A stretch of DNA of 64,000 bases from Zizania palustris (taxonomy: Eukaryota > Streptophyta > Magnoliopsida > Poales > Poaceae), in contig JAAALK010000286.1 of the NCBI GenBank assembly GCA_019279435.1, positions 20,045,931 through 20,109,930 of the forward strand. The letters are read 5' to 3'. The notes under the pieces were generated by a model that did no database searches, was not told the DNA's origin, and saw only the letters and a program-made list of their open reading frames with translations. Shown one piece after another: positions 40,695 through 53,269 of this stretch; positions within the stretch are counted from its first letter, which is position 1; every line of letters begins with the position of its first letter. Both the position numbers and the translations under genes were made by a program.

Positions 40695-43600
40695 GTGCAG
40701 GATCGGGGACTGGAGGACGTTTGGATCATGGACTCAGGATGCTCCCGCCACATGACGGGACATCGCATATGGTTCTCCAGTCTCACTCCCCCGAGCTCCA
40801 AAGAATACATCATGTTCGGGAACAGCAGTCAAGGGAAAGTAAGTGGCATAGGCTCAATTCGCATTTCAGATCATTTCTCTTTGAAGAATGTTGCTTTGGT
40901 TAAAAATTTGAACTTCAACTTGATTTATGTTTCGCAACTTCTTGAGGATGGTTTGGAAGTGCGTTTTAAGAAGGGAAATTCTTCTGTGGTTGATTCTAGA
41001 GGGTCTTTGATTTGCCAGATTTTACCTTTCGGTAAAGTTTTTCGAATTGACTTCTCTAGTTCTTTTGGCCCTTCTCGCTGTTTGATTGCTGGATCTTCTT
41101 CTGAGCTCTGGAAGTGGCATAGGAGGTTAGGTCACTTGAGTTTTGATCTGCTAGTCAGGTTAAGCTCTATGGACCTCATCCGATGATTGCCCAAGCTTAA
41201 GATGGAGAAGGATCTAGTTTGTCATCCCTGTCGTAATGGGAAAATGGTTGCCGCTTCTCATTCACCTGTGACTCAGGTGATGACTTCATATCCGGGCGAG
41301 CTTTTACATTTGGACACTGTAGGTCCTGCTCGGGTACGCTCAGTCGGTGGGAAGTGGTATGCACTTGTGATTGTTGACGACTTTTCTCGATTCTTGTGGG
41401 TTTTCTTTTTGGAGTCTAAGGATGAAACGTTTCATTTTGTTCATGACCTGATTTTGATGCTGAAGAATGAGAACAATGGTCGGATGCGAGCAATTCGCTC
41501 CGACAACGGCTTTGAGTTCAAGAACTCTCAGTTCGTCAGCTTCTGTAGTGATCAGGGTCTGGACCACCAGTTTTCTTCTCCTTACACTCCCCCACAGAAC
41601 GGCGTTGTGGAATGAAAGAACCGCACGCTAGTCGAGATGGCCAGGACAATGCTCGATGAGCACAGGACTCCTAGGCATTTTTGGGCTGAAGCCATGAACA
41701 CGGCTTGCTATCTGGCCAACCGCATCTTTCTTAGAGCTTACCTTTGTAAGACATCATATGAACTACGGTTTGGCAGACAGCCCAAGGTGAGCCACTTGCG
41801 AGCGTTTGGCTGCAAGTGCTTTGTGCTCAAGAAGGGAGGACATTTGGACAAGTTTGAGTCTCGTTGCTGGGATGGTGTTTTTCTTGGTTATGCATTGCAT
41901 TCTCGAGGCTTCCGTGTTTGGAACCTCGAATCCCAGCTGCTTGTCGAGACTTGTGAGGTTTCATTTGATGAGTCCTTGCCTTCTTTGACTCCTTCTTTTG
42001 AGCCGTCTGATGGTGAGCTCGGAGAGTCCATCTTCGAGGAAGATGATGACACTCCAGCCGCTAATGAGGGTGGGCCTTCTGCATCCCCCGCAGAGCCCAC
42101 ACCTTCTGAGACTTCGACTGAGGATGAGGGCGGACCTCTGATCACTTCTTCCACTACGATCGAGCCCCCTCAGTCGAGTCCAGAGGTGCCAGCTACTGAC
42201 TCCGGTGAGGTGACTTCAGATCATCAGGGAACCAGAGCAGTTCAGCGTGACCATCCCTCAGAGCTCATCATAGGTGATTTGACTGAGAGAACTTTGCGTT
42301 CTTCTACCTCTCTTGCTGTGTTTGCTGAATCTGCTTTTGTTGCATCTTTTGAGCCCAGAGATGTTTCTCATGCTCTTTCTGATTCTAATTGGATTAATGC
42401 TATGCAAGAAGAGCTTGAGAACTTTGTCCGCAATCGGGTTTGGACACTAGTTGAGCCGCCACCAGGATGCAACCCCATAGGCACCAAGTGGGTATTCAAG
42501 AACAAACAAGGTGAAGATGGGGTTGTGGTGCGCAACAAAGCTGGACTGGTTGCCTAGGGTTTTTGCCAAAAAGAAGGTATTGATTTTGAAGAAACCTTCG
42601 CTCCTGTTGCCCGTCTTGAGTCCATTCGTATTCTCTTAGCTTTTGCCGCTTCGAATGGTTTTAAGCTTTTTCAAATGGACGTTAAGAGTGCCTTTTTGAA
42701 CGGGTTCATAGAGGAGGAAGTTTATGTTAGGCAGCCCCCCGGTTTTGAGAACCCTAAGTTTCCTCGACATGTTTTTAAGTTGCACAAAGCTTTATACGGG
42801 TTGAAGCAAGCCCCCAGGGCTTGGTATGACCGGTTAAAGAAATTTTGTTGGGGAAGGGCTTTGTGATGGGTTCTGTGGACAAAACTCTCTTTTTGCTCAG
42901 AGTTGCTTCAAACTTCTTAGTTGCTCAGATTTACGTGGACGATATTATTTTTGGCGGTACTACTGATTCTCTTGTGTCCAAGTTCTCTGAGAAGATGCAT
43001 AGTGAGTTTGAGATGAGCCTCATGGGTGAGCTCAAGTACTTCTTAGGGCTCCAGATCAAGCAGACCAAGGACGGCACCTTCATCCACCAAGGTAAGTACA
43101 CTCGTGATATGCTTAAGAAATTTGACTTTGGTGGTGAATTGAAGCCGCAGATGACCCCGATGGGCACTTCTGGGGGTCTGGACAAGGATGAGAGCGGTGT
43201 CAAGGTTAATGAAAGGGAATTTCGAGGGATGATCGGCTCGCTTCTATACTTAACGGCGACCAGACCAGACATTCAGTTCGCCGTGGGACTGTGCGCACGC
43301 TTCCAGTCTTCACCACGCGCGTCTCATTGGCAGGCTGTCAAGCGCATCTTCAGGTATCTCACTTATGCGCCCGATCTTGGTCTTTTCTATTCGACATCAT
43401 CTTCTCTCGATTTATCTGGCTTTTCGGATGCCGACTTTGGTGGGTGCCGGTTGGATCGCAAGTCGACTTCCGGTACTTGCCAGTTTCTTGGTTCTTCTCT
43501 TGTCTCTTGGTCTTCTCGAAAGCAATCTGGAGTTGCTCTTTCGACCACAGAGGCTGAGTACGTAGCTGCTGCTAGCTGCTGCTCACAGTTGGTTTGGATG

Positions 43601-43882
43601 ATTTCCACTCTACGAGATTTTGGGCTGTTCTTTCCTACCAGAGTTCCTTTGTTTTGTGACAGCACCAGTGCAATTAGTGTAGGGAAAAACCCATGTCTCC
43701 ATTCAAAAACCAAACACATTGATGTGCACTTTCACTTTCTGCGGGATCAATATGAGAAAGGTGTCATTGACCTTGTTCATGTTGATACCCATCATCAGTT
43801 GGCTGATATTTTCACCAAACCCCTAGATCAGTCTACATTTGAGCGTTTACGAGGGGATTTGGGTGTTGTGTATCCTTTCTAG
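40695..43882 (+). pseudogene. pol: Pol of element C1: protease, integrase, RT, RNase H
   Basis: Same domain order as C2. Protease IMDSGCSRHMTGH; zinc domain HRRLGHL and CHPCRNGK; integrase D in VDDFSRF and D in IRSDNGFEF; RT YVDD; RNase H SDADFGG, TTEAEYVAA and FCDSTSA; end LGVVYPF. Breaks: TGA near 41184-41186, TGA at 41613-41615 right after the catalytic glutamate (VVE-stop), TAG at 42555-42557 at the RT start, and a one-base deletion near 42845. C2 is open at the last three places but has its own lesions, so both copies decayed independently. Confidence 0.9.
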
Positions 43883-45197
43883 GATATTTTGCGTCAGTTT
43901 TCTTTCTTCTTTACTTTTTCTTGAGTCTTTTTGTGTGTGTTCATATCTTGCATATTCACATATCACACGTTTGAGCTTGCTTCTGTTATATGATTGAACT
44001 GCTTTACTCATTCTAGCTGGTACATGCTTTTGATTACTTGTCGATGATCATGCTTTGCTTCAGTTCACTTGATATGTCTGATATCTGTCATATGCATGGC
44101 TTTTATGCTTTAAAATTGAAAAATGATCACCATTGCTTCTGGTAACTAGCATGCGTAGGCTGAATGTTCTTGTTATCTGGTACATGCCTTGTAGCTAGTT
44201 CCTGACTTGGATGCAAATATGCAACTTGGACATCTGTATGCTTTAATCATGGAAATATGCTGTAAACCAGAAAAATGAAAATTCCATGCCTTTTTATGCT
44301 TAAAATTGAAAAGATCCAGGTGGGTTTGTCTTGTCGCACTGCATTGTTCTGGACTGCGTACCATAGCACTTTGGTATGAACTAGGACACTGTAGTGTATG
44401 CCAAGACCAATGTCTTAAGCTTTTGATGGTCCAGTTCTGGCCTAGGCTTGACTTGGTCGGTCAACATAAGGTTTGACATGCAAATAACCCCTGGCAAAAA
44501 TGAAAAAGGGAAAAGAAAAAGCTTGAAAATTGAAATGATAACAAGTTTGCTGAAGCACTTTGTTTTTGGACAATGCTTATCTTGGTAGATATCAGTTAGC
44601 TTTTGCATCTCATGCTTTACCTTGCTTGTTTATTGGAACATGTGGTGATGCTTTTGTTTGCAAAAAAACTGAAAAAATGCGTGCAAATGACTTTCTTTAG
44701 ATATCATCTGTTGCACTGATCATGCCATGTATCGTTACAGTATGTCTTTTGCTGTATTTGTTAGATGTTGTAATTGCAGTCAATCATATCTGAGAAGCAT
44801 GCTTTCTACACTCCTTATGCACTCCAGTTGAAATCACTGCATATTTTGAGGGGGAGTTGCATTTCAGGGGGAATCTGTGTCTCTATTGAGTGCTTGATGA
44901 GTTCACTTGTCAACAAGGGGGAGAAAATTTGGGATCAGAGTTTAAGGGGGGAGTTCTTACTCTGTTGATATCCTTGTTGTTCTGAAATCGCACTCATTTT
45001 GAGCTTTTACGTTTTGGTTAACCATAATGACCACTTCTTGCTTTTGTTCGGCTTTTGGTCATTAGGGTTAAACTTTTACCTTATTTTTTCTTCTTCTTTG
45101 TTTTCTTGTGCTTTGTTTTCGGGTTTCCACATGTGTTCGCAGGTGCTGAAGAGATGAAGAAGAGGAGTGTTGACAATGCACTCATCAAGGGGGAGAT
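43883..45197 (+). other. Non-coding 3' region of element C1, ending in the polypurine tract
   Basis: Collinear with 34867-36193 of C2, with small differences. No coding. Agggggag-type tracts recur near 44848, 44866, 44915 and 44942; the final aagggggagat at 45187-45197 abuts the 3' LTR. Confidence 0.8.
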
Positions 45198-46703
45198 TGA
45201 GGAGCCATGCTGAATAGCGTGGGCCTCATGGCTCCAGAAGTGATGAGTCATTGTCAATGATAGTCAAAGAGGACAAAAGAAGAAGAGATCTGCTGTTTCA
45301 TGGGCCGCGTGTGACTCAGGTACACGGGCAGCGAGCGACTGTCGGGTAGAGATGGCTGCGAAGTCGGGCTGGCCCAATCCGGGTACATGGGCAAGAAGCA
45401 GTAGAAGACCCACTGGGCTGTTGACCAGGGTTGACTTAGGTACACGGGCGGTGAGTGATTGCCGGGCTGAGAGAGCTGCGGAATCGGGACGGCCCAATCC
45501 GGGTACCTGGTGCAAAGTCGGTGGAGGCTTTGTCAGTTTCGGCGCAAAACTGACGACCATCGATCTTGTATCCGACTGTCCAGAAGAGAAGCCGTAGTTG
45601 CTACGAAAGCTTAGCTTCCGGATAAGTCATCTGTAACTCTAGGCCCACAGTCAGTCAGTCGTGTCTGTAAAAATTCCTAAGGGCAGTAGAGTCTTTTCAT
45701 TTATTCTTGCGCCTGTAAAAAAAACCCTAAGGGGCTGGTGGAATATTCCTAGTGGTGGGCAGCCTATAAATAGGACCCCAATCCCTAGGGTTGGACTACC
45801 GTTCTAGAAATCACTTTTTCAATCATCCCTTGGGTCATTTTGTTCCTGCGTGCTTTTTTCTCTCTCCCTATGTGCGTCGCCAGGCAACCTCCTGTTCTTC
45901 CTGAGATTCATTTGGCTCTTTACTGTTTGGAAGCTTTTATTCCTATTGATTCTCATGCGCAGCACTTCATTTAAGGTTCTGTTGGTTCGGTTTGCACACA
46001 ACTAATTTATTCCTAAGCAGAAGCTTCTCTGTGGCTTCTGTTTGTTCTTCACAAGAGTACTAGTTCTTGCGGCTGGTAGCAAGTAGTACTACTTTCCTGT
46101 AGCTACAGTATGCAAGTACTTTAGCCTTGCTTTTCCTGTGTTGCTTTTTGATCGAGTTGGCAGGGCCAAAGTCCCTTTTCTTGTGAGAAGTCCAACTCTG
46201 TGAAGCAGACTTCGAATCTGCAAGCTTCGAATCTGCAGGCTTCGAATCAGCAGACTTCGAATCAGCAGACTTCGAATCTGCAAGCTTCGAATTTGCAGAC
46301 TTCGAATCAGCAGACTTCGAATCTACAAGCTTCGAATCTGCATACTTCGAATCTGCATACTTCGAATCTGTAGGCTTCGAATCTGCATACTTCGAATCTG
46401 CATACTTCGAATCTACAACCTTCGAATCTGCAACCTTCGAATCTGCAACCTCCGAATCTGCAACCTTCGAATCTGCAACCTTCGAATCTGCAACCTCCGA
46501 ATCTGCAACCTCCGAATCTGCAACCTCAGAATCTGCAACCTCAGAATCTGCAACCTCTGAATCTGCAGACTTAGTCAATCTGTTCCCGCTTTGCTGTTTA
46601 GTTTTCTTTTTAAATGCGTTGGGTTTTGGGAGCAGGCCATTGATTCGAAAGAATTTTTTAGGCGCCCATTCACCCCCCTCTGGTCGCTACTTTCGGTCCT
46701 ACA
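45198..46703 (+). mobile_element. 3' LTR of element C1 (1506 bp)
   Basis: Starts tgaggagccatgc and ends ggtcctaca, followed by tcact. TATA box at about 45764. It holds a shorter 15-bp minisatellite (46203-46570, about 24 units) than the 5' LTR. Confidence 0.92.
46203..46570. repeat. 15-bp minisatellite in the C1 3' LTR, about 24 units
   Basis: Same unit as at 26961-27430, with the order of unit variants partly conserved and internal blocks missing. The length is about seven units less than in the 5' LTR. Confidence 0.92.
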
Positions 46704-47560
46704 TCACTACAGAAGCTGACGAACTAAGAGTTCTTGAACTCAGAGCCGTTGTCAGGGCGAATTGCTCACATCCGACCATTGTTCTCATTCTTCGGCTTCA
46801 AAATCAGGTCATGGACAAACTGAAAAGTCTCATCCTTAGACTGCAAGAAGTAAACCCACGAGAATCCAGAAAAATCATCAACTATCACAAGCGCATACCA
46901 CTTCCCACCGACTGAGCGTACCCGAGCTAGACCAATAGTGTCCATGTGTAACAGCTCTCCCGGGTACGAAGTCATCACCTGAGTCATAGGTGAGTGAGAA
47001 GCGGCAACAATTTTCCCATGACGACAGGGATGGCAAGCTAGATCCTTTTCCATCTTATGCTTGGGCAATCCTCGGATGAGGTCCATAGAGCTCAATCTAA
47101 CTAATAGATCAAAACTCAAATGGCCTAACCTTCTATGCCACTTCCAGAGCTCAGAGGAGGATCCAACAATCAAACAGTGAGAAGGGCTAGAAGAACTAGA
47201 GAAGTCAATCCGAAAAACCTTACCGAAGGGTAAGATCTAGCAAACCCAAAACACTATAGATTCAACCATAGAAGACATGCCCTTCTTTAAACGAACCTTC
47301 AAACCATCCTTAAGAAGTTGCAAAACAGAAATCAAATTGAAGTTCAAGTTTCTAACCAAAGCAACATTCTTCAAAGAGAAATGGTTAGAGATGCGAATTG
47401 AGCCAATGTCGTGTACCTTCCCTTGACCACTGTTCCAGAAAGTGATGTATTTCTTGGAGCTCGAGGGAGAGAGACTGGAGAACCATCTGCGATGTCCCAT
47501 CATGTGGCGAGAGCATCCTGAATCCATGATCCACACGTCCTCCAGTCCTCGATCCTGCAC
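46704..47560 (-). pseudogene. pol: Pol 5' part of element C3: protease, zinc domain, integrase start
   Basis: Minus-strand frames include IMDSGCSRHMMGH (protease), HRRLGHL and CHPCRHGK (zinc domain), and the integrase first aspartate in VDDFSGF. A stop and frame change near 47180-47240 separate protease from the zinc domain, and another break lies near 46765. The second integrase aspartate region lies at about 46704-46760, and the reading goes on at 25955-25905. Confidence 0.85.
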
Positions 47561-50313
47561 GATCAGTGGTCATAAGTGGGAGCAAATGGTCCCGCACCAG
47601 GTTTAGCAAAAGAGCTAAACTAGTGTCGAGCCATCTACTCAAAAGAAGGAAAGTAGAAAGCATCATAAGAGTCTAGACCAAAGCGCGGCTCAAAGCGCGG
47701 TCCTCGGTTCTGCCTAAAGTCTCGGCCACGAGGTCCAAAGCTGTATCCAGAATGGCCTGGAGCTCTGCCGGAGCGAACACCACTCTTCGGAGCACGACCA
47801 TGAAAGTCGTCTACTCTACCACCACCTACATGACGCGGCCTGGACTCTAGCCTCTCCCCGCGTCGAGGGACTCTCAGTCTACCACCCTGCTGGTAGAACT
47901 GCTCCTGCTCACCATGAGCTCTCTCTACTCTCTCAACCCTCTTCATCCTAATGCAAAACTCCTCAAGATGCCCGTCTCTCTAACAGTACTCATAGTGCTA
48001 GGTGGGCTTCTTGGGATGTGGTTGAGGCTTGGGGTTCTTGGGCTTGGTGGTGTTGGGTGTAGACTCTTTGGTGTGAGAGGGTCCAGGTAGAGAGTCTAGA
48101 GAAGTGTGGAGATGTTTGGGCTTTAGAACCCAGATGGGCTTCTTGGGTGGAGCTTTAGGCTGTTCTTGAAACACTCCATCCTTGGGCTGACTAGCCTTGA
48201 ATGACTCAGTGGAGTGAGTCTTGGGATATCTCTGTTCAGGAGTCATCTTACTCCACTCCACTGCTCGGCTAATGGCACTCTCAAAATCAGCCTTTGTATA
48301 GGTGTAACCTACCCCAAACCCATCCCGCCTCTTGAACTGCTGGATCATCATGCCGAGCTGTGGCTTTGTGGCACTCACCCAACTCAGGATCTGACGGAGG
48401 TAAAAGTTCTCATTCTGAACATCAGCTAGATCCTCTCTCAAGGAAGATAGTACCTCCACCTGAGACAAGCAGGTCTCACACTCTCTACCGACTTGGACAG
48501 ACTTCTCAGCTTTTAGCTTGATCAGCTCCAATCTAAGAGACAAGCAGTTCTCACAAACAGTGGGTGGAACTGACAATGTCTCAAGGTCTAGCCTAGTCTG
48601 CTCTAGTTCAGCTCTAACTCTCTCCAACTCGGCCAACTGCTCATCACCCTTGGCTTTCAGCTCAGCTAAACTAGCTAGATGGGATGGGCAGTCTACACAG
48701 GGCATGGAGACAGTGGCATGAGCATCTTTCAGCTCCAGCTGAGCACTCTCAAGCTCAGTGGCCAAAGCGTCCCTCTCATCTACCCTCTCTATCTACCTGG
48801 ACTTCAGAGTCGTTAGGTCACACAGTAACACCTCACAATTTTGGCACTCACTGCTACCACCCAAGCAAGAGGAAGAAGATAGACTCTCAATCCTGCCGTT
48901 GGCCACGACAAGCTCACTCTCAAGCTCATCTATCCTCTTCTTAGCCCCTCTAAGCAGTTTCTCCTGATACCTCAACTCCTGACGGTTCTCTTAAAGTAAA
49001 TCAATGAGTTCTTGTTCATAGGAGGATACCTTTTCATCGTTGTCGTCATCAGAGTTGTCGGGGGAGCCCTTCTCTTCCTTATCCCTAAGAGCCATTGAGC
49101 AGAAGCTCTTGCGGGATCTTCGGCGGTGATGTGAGTGGCTCTTCGGCCTGTCCCCGAAGGCCATGAAGCAGAGACCCACCGGATCGTCCTTGTCCTTCCC
49201 CTTCCTGATCATGATCTCCTCATCGCTTGAGCTTGATGAAGAGGAAGAAGACGAAAACCGCTTGGAGTAGCTTCTCTCCATCTCGGCGAAGAAGGCCTTG
49301 TCTCGCTTCTTATTCTCACACCGGTAGTCCTTCAGGGCCTTTCGGAAGAATCTTGTCTTGGGCTTGGCCTTTGTGAAGGAGTTGTCATGCTTGCTGGAGT
49401 CGTAGGGGCCACCACTGGTACCCTTTTTGTGACTATTGCGCTTGGGGCAGTCGCCGATGAAATGACCTAGATCACCACACTCAAAGCATTCGGATTTTGT
49501 GTTGTGTCTTTTGAACATTCACTTATCATAGACATGTCGTACCCGGTTGTTAAACATACACAAATCATCATCTCCTAGCGACTCAAGCTGGTCCTCAGTG
49601 GTAGACATCAAGGAGAACCCAGCATAGCTCATAGAAGAGGAGTCAGCAGAAGGTGTAGAAAGGGACAAGGTTTTTGATCCAGAGCCAGTGAGATTTGATC
49701 TCAACTGGATATCAACCTCTGTGGCCTTGAGGTTGCTGAACAGCTCTGAAATTGTCAAGGTATCATAAGAGGTGCTCTCAATGATAGAGGATACCTTGAT
49801 CTCCCAGATCTTAGGGTCCAAGGTATGGAGAACCTTGAGCGCCTGCTCATGATCTAAGACAAGCTGAACTCCCTTAGCCTTGTTGGCCCGAAGCTTGTTG
49901 ATGATCGATTGAAAACGATCAAACAAGGCTTCAACAGATTCACCCGGCTTTTGTGTGAAATTTTCATATTCACGCCAATAGGTCTGATAGAGCCGAGCCT
50001 TGACCTGGGCTGTCCCCTCATGGTGTGCCTGGAGGGTAGCCCAGATCTCTCTAGTAGTGCTGAGATGGCTTACACGCTCAAATTCAGTGGGACATAAACC
50101 AGAAAACAAAATGTTCACTGCTTTATTGTTGTTCTGATGCTGGGCGATTATATTAGGAGATGTACGCTTAGCAACAGGCAATATGGTGAAAGTAGCGTGA
50201 ACACAAATGTCCCAAATTTCCGAGCTCTGGCTCATGAGATAGGCTCGCATGCGAGTCTTCCAATAAGTATAGCCATAAGCTTCCAGGGACAGGACCTTTC
50301 CAGAAGAAGTCAT
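47561..50313 (-). pseudogene. gag: Gag of element C3
   Basis: The ATG at 50313-50311 opens MTSSGKVLSLEAYGYTYWK. First knuckle CFECGDLGHFIGDC at about 49484-49443. Serine run with acidic residues, long coiled coil (about 49020-48330), second knuckle region near 47980 with a stop, Arg/Gly-rich end. In-frame stops occur at 49519-49521, near 48990, near 48794 and near 47998. The junction to pol again has a -1 offset. It is the best-preserved gag N-terminus of the family in the window. Confidence 0.85.
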
Positions 50314-50364
50314 GATCACTAATTGGGTTTAGAACTGGTTAAGGTATGGAAACACCCTAAACAG

Positions 50365-50376
50365 GCTCTGATACCA
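50365..50376 (-). promoter_or_regulatory. Primer binding site of element C3
   Basis: The minus strand reads tggtatcagagc two bases after the LTR end (ggtcctaca at 50387-50379), matching C1. Confidence 0.9.
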
Positions 50377-50378
50377 CT

Positions 50379-51752
50379 TGTAGGACCGAAGGTAGCGACC
50401 AAAGAGGGGTGAATGGGCGCCTAAAAAATTCTTGCGAATCAATGGCCTTCTCCCAACACCCAACGCACCTCTACAAACAATCAACAGAAACAAAACAGTT
50501 CACAGGTACATAAAAAATTCTAGCCTAAAAACAATCGGTGTCCTAGACAAAAAGACATCAACACAGTGTTCAAAGGCAGATTAACAGATTAATTAATTCA
50601 CAGACATTCACTCAGACTAAAAAGTATGTAGATGATAAACAATGATGGTCCAACAGATATAAAACAGCACACATATTAAAACAATAGATTCAATATCATC
50701 CATTCATTCAAAGCAACAGATGAGGTGCATCAAAATAGTGAGATATATCCATAAAAACACTTCTTAACAGTACACCATCATAGGAAATCAGATATTGCAG
50801 AAGATACCGAAATAGTACTAAATGCACGCGAAACGAGACAAAGGAAAAATATTGTGCATTGTTGTCTCCTGGTTACTTGACCGAACACACTATAGGCATG
50901 CGGTGCTCCGGCTTGGTTGCTGCTCCCTCGAATCTCTGCCTTTGTGAAGTACTACTTCATCACGCCATGTCTTCAAGTGCCGCACAGCTCCTGGCTGGCT
51001 GCCGAGCGTAGCTGCAGCCTATGCTCCTGCGCTAGCAGTTGCTGCCGCAGCTAAGTTGCGCCAAAGAACGAAGAACCACGGTGGCCAGAGGAGAATAAAC
51101 AACACCGGTGATGAAAAATATTCAAAGGCGGTGGATGAGAAAATGGGATGAACAGTGGTTTGGTGGCGGCGGAAAAAACAACTAAAAAGGGAATGAACTC
51201 TAATATTGCATTCTACAGAGTTAACCCTAACCCTAGGTATCGGGGCCCTATTTATAGGCAGCCTAATAGCCTAGGAAAAATACCAAAAGACCCTTAGGGT
51301 TTTTAGAGACGCTGAAAAAATGGAAAAGACCAAAATGCCCTTAGGATATTTTTACAGACTCGACTGACAGACTGTGGGCCTAAAGGCGAAATAGTAAACT
51401 CCTAAATATAGATGACTTATCCTGAAGCGGAGCTTTCGTAATAGCTACGACTTCGCCTTAGAACGGTCAGATCCGAGATCAGTGGTAGTCGGTTTTGCGC
51501 CGAAACTGACAAAGCATCCACCGTCTTCGCACCGGTTACCTGGATTGGGCTGGCCCGATTCCGCAGCTCCCTCAGCCCGGCAATCGCTCACCGCCCATGT
51601 ACCTGAGTCAATCCCGGTCAACAGCTCAGTGGATCCTCTACTGCTCCTAGCCCATGTACCCGGATTGGGTCAGCCCGACTTCGCGACCCCTTTGCCCGAC
51701 AGTCGCTCACTGCCCGTGTACCTGAGTCACATGCGGCCTAGACATAGCATGT
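50379..51752 (-). mobile_element. 5' LTR of element C3, interrupted by the chromovirus
   Basis: The minus-strand 3' end is ggtcctaca at 50379. It shares the GGCCGCATGTGACTCAGG region and the TATA context with C1 and C2. It lacks the 15-bp minisatellite and the long CGAAG-rich middle; the middle is AT-richer (50480-50860). The first bases of the LTR continue at 63993-64000 and beyond the window. Confidence 0.88.
51748..51752. repeat. Target duplication, left of the chromovirus (catgt)
   Basis: catgt precedes tgtaacacc at 51753, and catgt recurs at 63988-63992 after gcgcgaca. The flanks join into C3 LTR sequence. Confidence 0.95.
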
Positions 51753-52984
51753 TGTAACACCCCAAAAATTAAAAGGAATAAAATAAAAAGAAAATATTAT
51801 TTAAATCATTTCTGAATTTATTATTATTAAAGAAAAATCACCAAAAGAACCCAAATAAAGCCAAACAGGGAGAAATACTCAAAATCTGGACTTGAAAATT
51901 TTATGAGATGAACTAGAGGCCAAGATATAATTTTAGGAATTTTTACAAATTTTTATCAACAGTGATTCAACCCTTAATCAAATAAATGAATTACTGGAAT
52001 TATTTTAAATCAGAAAAGAATTGAAAAGCTTAATGGGCCTCAACCCCGAAACCTTCCCCGACGGCCTTTTTGGCCCAGCCCGTTGCCACCCACCCACTGA
52101 CAGGAGGGGCCCGCCTGTCGGCGCCGCCCTCCCCTCTCTCCTCCCGCCCGCGCCCCGTCTGGCCCCACTCGTCAGCCCCCTTGCGCCCACTGTCCGCCCG
52201 GCCCCACCTGTCTGCCCTTTTCCTTTCGCGTTCGCTCACTGACATGTGGAGCCCACCTGTCAGGACCTTCGTCTCCGATGGAAGGGGATCGCTCCCCTTC
52301 CTTCCCCGGCGATCTCCTTCGGTTTTCTCGCCGCCGGCCGCCGGATCGCCTTGGATCCCCTCCGATCGCCTTCCCTGGTCACCACCGCCCCCTTTCCTTC
52401 CATAGCCGACGCGTTTTCACCTTTTTGGAAAGCTTCCCGAAGCTTTTGCTAACCCTCGCCGGAGCTCTCGGGATCCCCTCGGTTCCCTACCATTCTGACG
52501 CCGGCGACCCCCTATAAGAACCCCCGTGGTCGCCGCCCTTCGCCCACACCGCCGTAGCCCAAGCAATTGCCCTCCAGAGCGCCTCTGCCATTTTTCGCGA
52601 GCTCCTCCCCTCCTTCAACTCCGGCGAACAATCGCCACCGTCTTGGACCCCCGCTGCCCTAGCCGCCGCCACCGTCGGGTCCGTTGTCGACCACCCCACC
52701 TCGTCCACCCCTCCGTTGGCCGTGAACACCGCCGGACCGTCGTCGCCGTCGAGCACCCGTACGCCCTCCGTCGTCTACGCTCGCCGCCGGTCATCTCCAA
52801 GCCCCCATCTTCGCCGCCGAAGGTACCAACGTGACCCCCAACACCTCCGCGTTCCATTTTTGCCGGTAGCTAAGTTCCTAGGCCCTCACCGCCGCCGCCA
52901 TAGCTGCACCCGAGCCCGCCGTCGCCGGAGACGAAGGGGGTACGCGCCCCTTACGCCGTGCCGTGCCGGATCGCGTCGCAGCCG

Positions 52985-53032
52985 TCCGATCGTGATCGGA
53001 GGGCTACGATTAAATCCCTCCGGGATTTAATC
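52985..53032. repeat. Two adjacent perfect palindromes in the chromovirus LTR
   Basis: TCCGATC-GT-GATCGGA at 52985-53000 and GATTAAATCCC-TCC-GGGATTTAATC at 53008-53032. The second has 11-bp arms and a 3-base centre. Both are unchanged in the 3' LTR (the second at 61944-61968). Confidence 0.9.
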
Positions 53033-53246
53033 TAGGCCCTCGGATCTGGTCAAAGGGGTATCGAGGCCTCTCGGCCGTCGATCACCACTTAAACCCCAGG
53101 GCTGATCTCGAGCGTCCACGTCATACCGGTTCGCGAGATCTAATCGTGGCCGTCCAATTTCACTTACGCCTCCCGCCTCGCTCCCGATCGCCGGATCTGA
53201 ATCCAACGGCCCTGGTTGATCCGGCCCACGCGAATAGTCACGGGTT

Positions 53247-53269
53247 CACGGTGAACCTGGTTCACCGTG
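53247..53269. repeat. Perfect 11-bp inverted repeat in the chromovirus LTR
   Basis: CACGGTGAACC-T-GGTTCACCGTG, with a single-base centre. It is present unchanged in the 3' LTR at 62183-62205. It lies just upstream of the change from GC-rich to AT-rich sequence. Confidence 0.9.

Larger units (their letters stand above)
25956..46703 (+). mobile_element. SIRE/Maximus-like Ty1/copia element C1, interrupted by element C2
   Basis: Bounded by tcact duplications. 5' LTR 25956-27565, primer site 27568-27579, gag 27631-27850 then 38156-40689, pol 40695-43882, a long non-coding stretch with repeated purine tracts, purine tract 45187-45197, and 3' LTR 45198-46703. Its own length without C2 and one tttag copy is about 10.4 kb. 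The order protease-integrase-RT-RNase H is Ty1/copia. The roughly 1000-codon gag with coiled coil and the long 3' region resemble the SIRE/Maximus lineage. Multiple stops and frameshifts make it inactive. The LTRs differ by roughly 2 percent by eye outside the minisatellite, more than those of C2. Confidence 0.92.
46704..51752 (-). mobile_element. Copia element C3, minus strand: pol 5' part, gag and 5' LTR
   Basis: Third member of family C. Read leftwards: 5' LTR (from 51752; its first bases lie beyond the chromovirus insertion, at 63993 onward), primer site 50376-50365, gag from 50313, pol from 47560 through integrase. Pol continues at 25955-25905 across the C1 insertion and is then cut. The 3' half of pol and the 3' LTR are absent. 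Many stops. It received C1 in integrase and the chromovirus in its LTR. Confidence 0.9.

Noticed and set aside
52021..53030. Several 60-110 codon frames in the chromovirus LTR, repeated in the other LTR
   Set aside because: GC-rich LTR sequence on both strands. Identity between LTRs is expected from retrotransposition and does not show coding selection.
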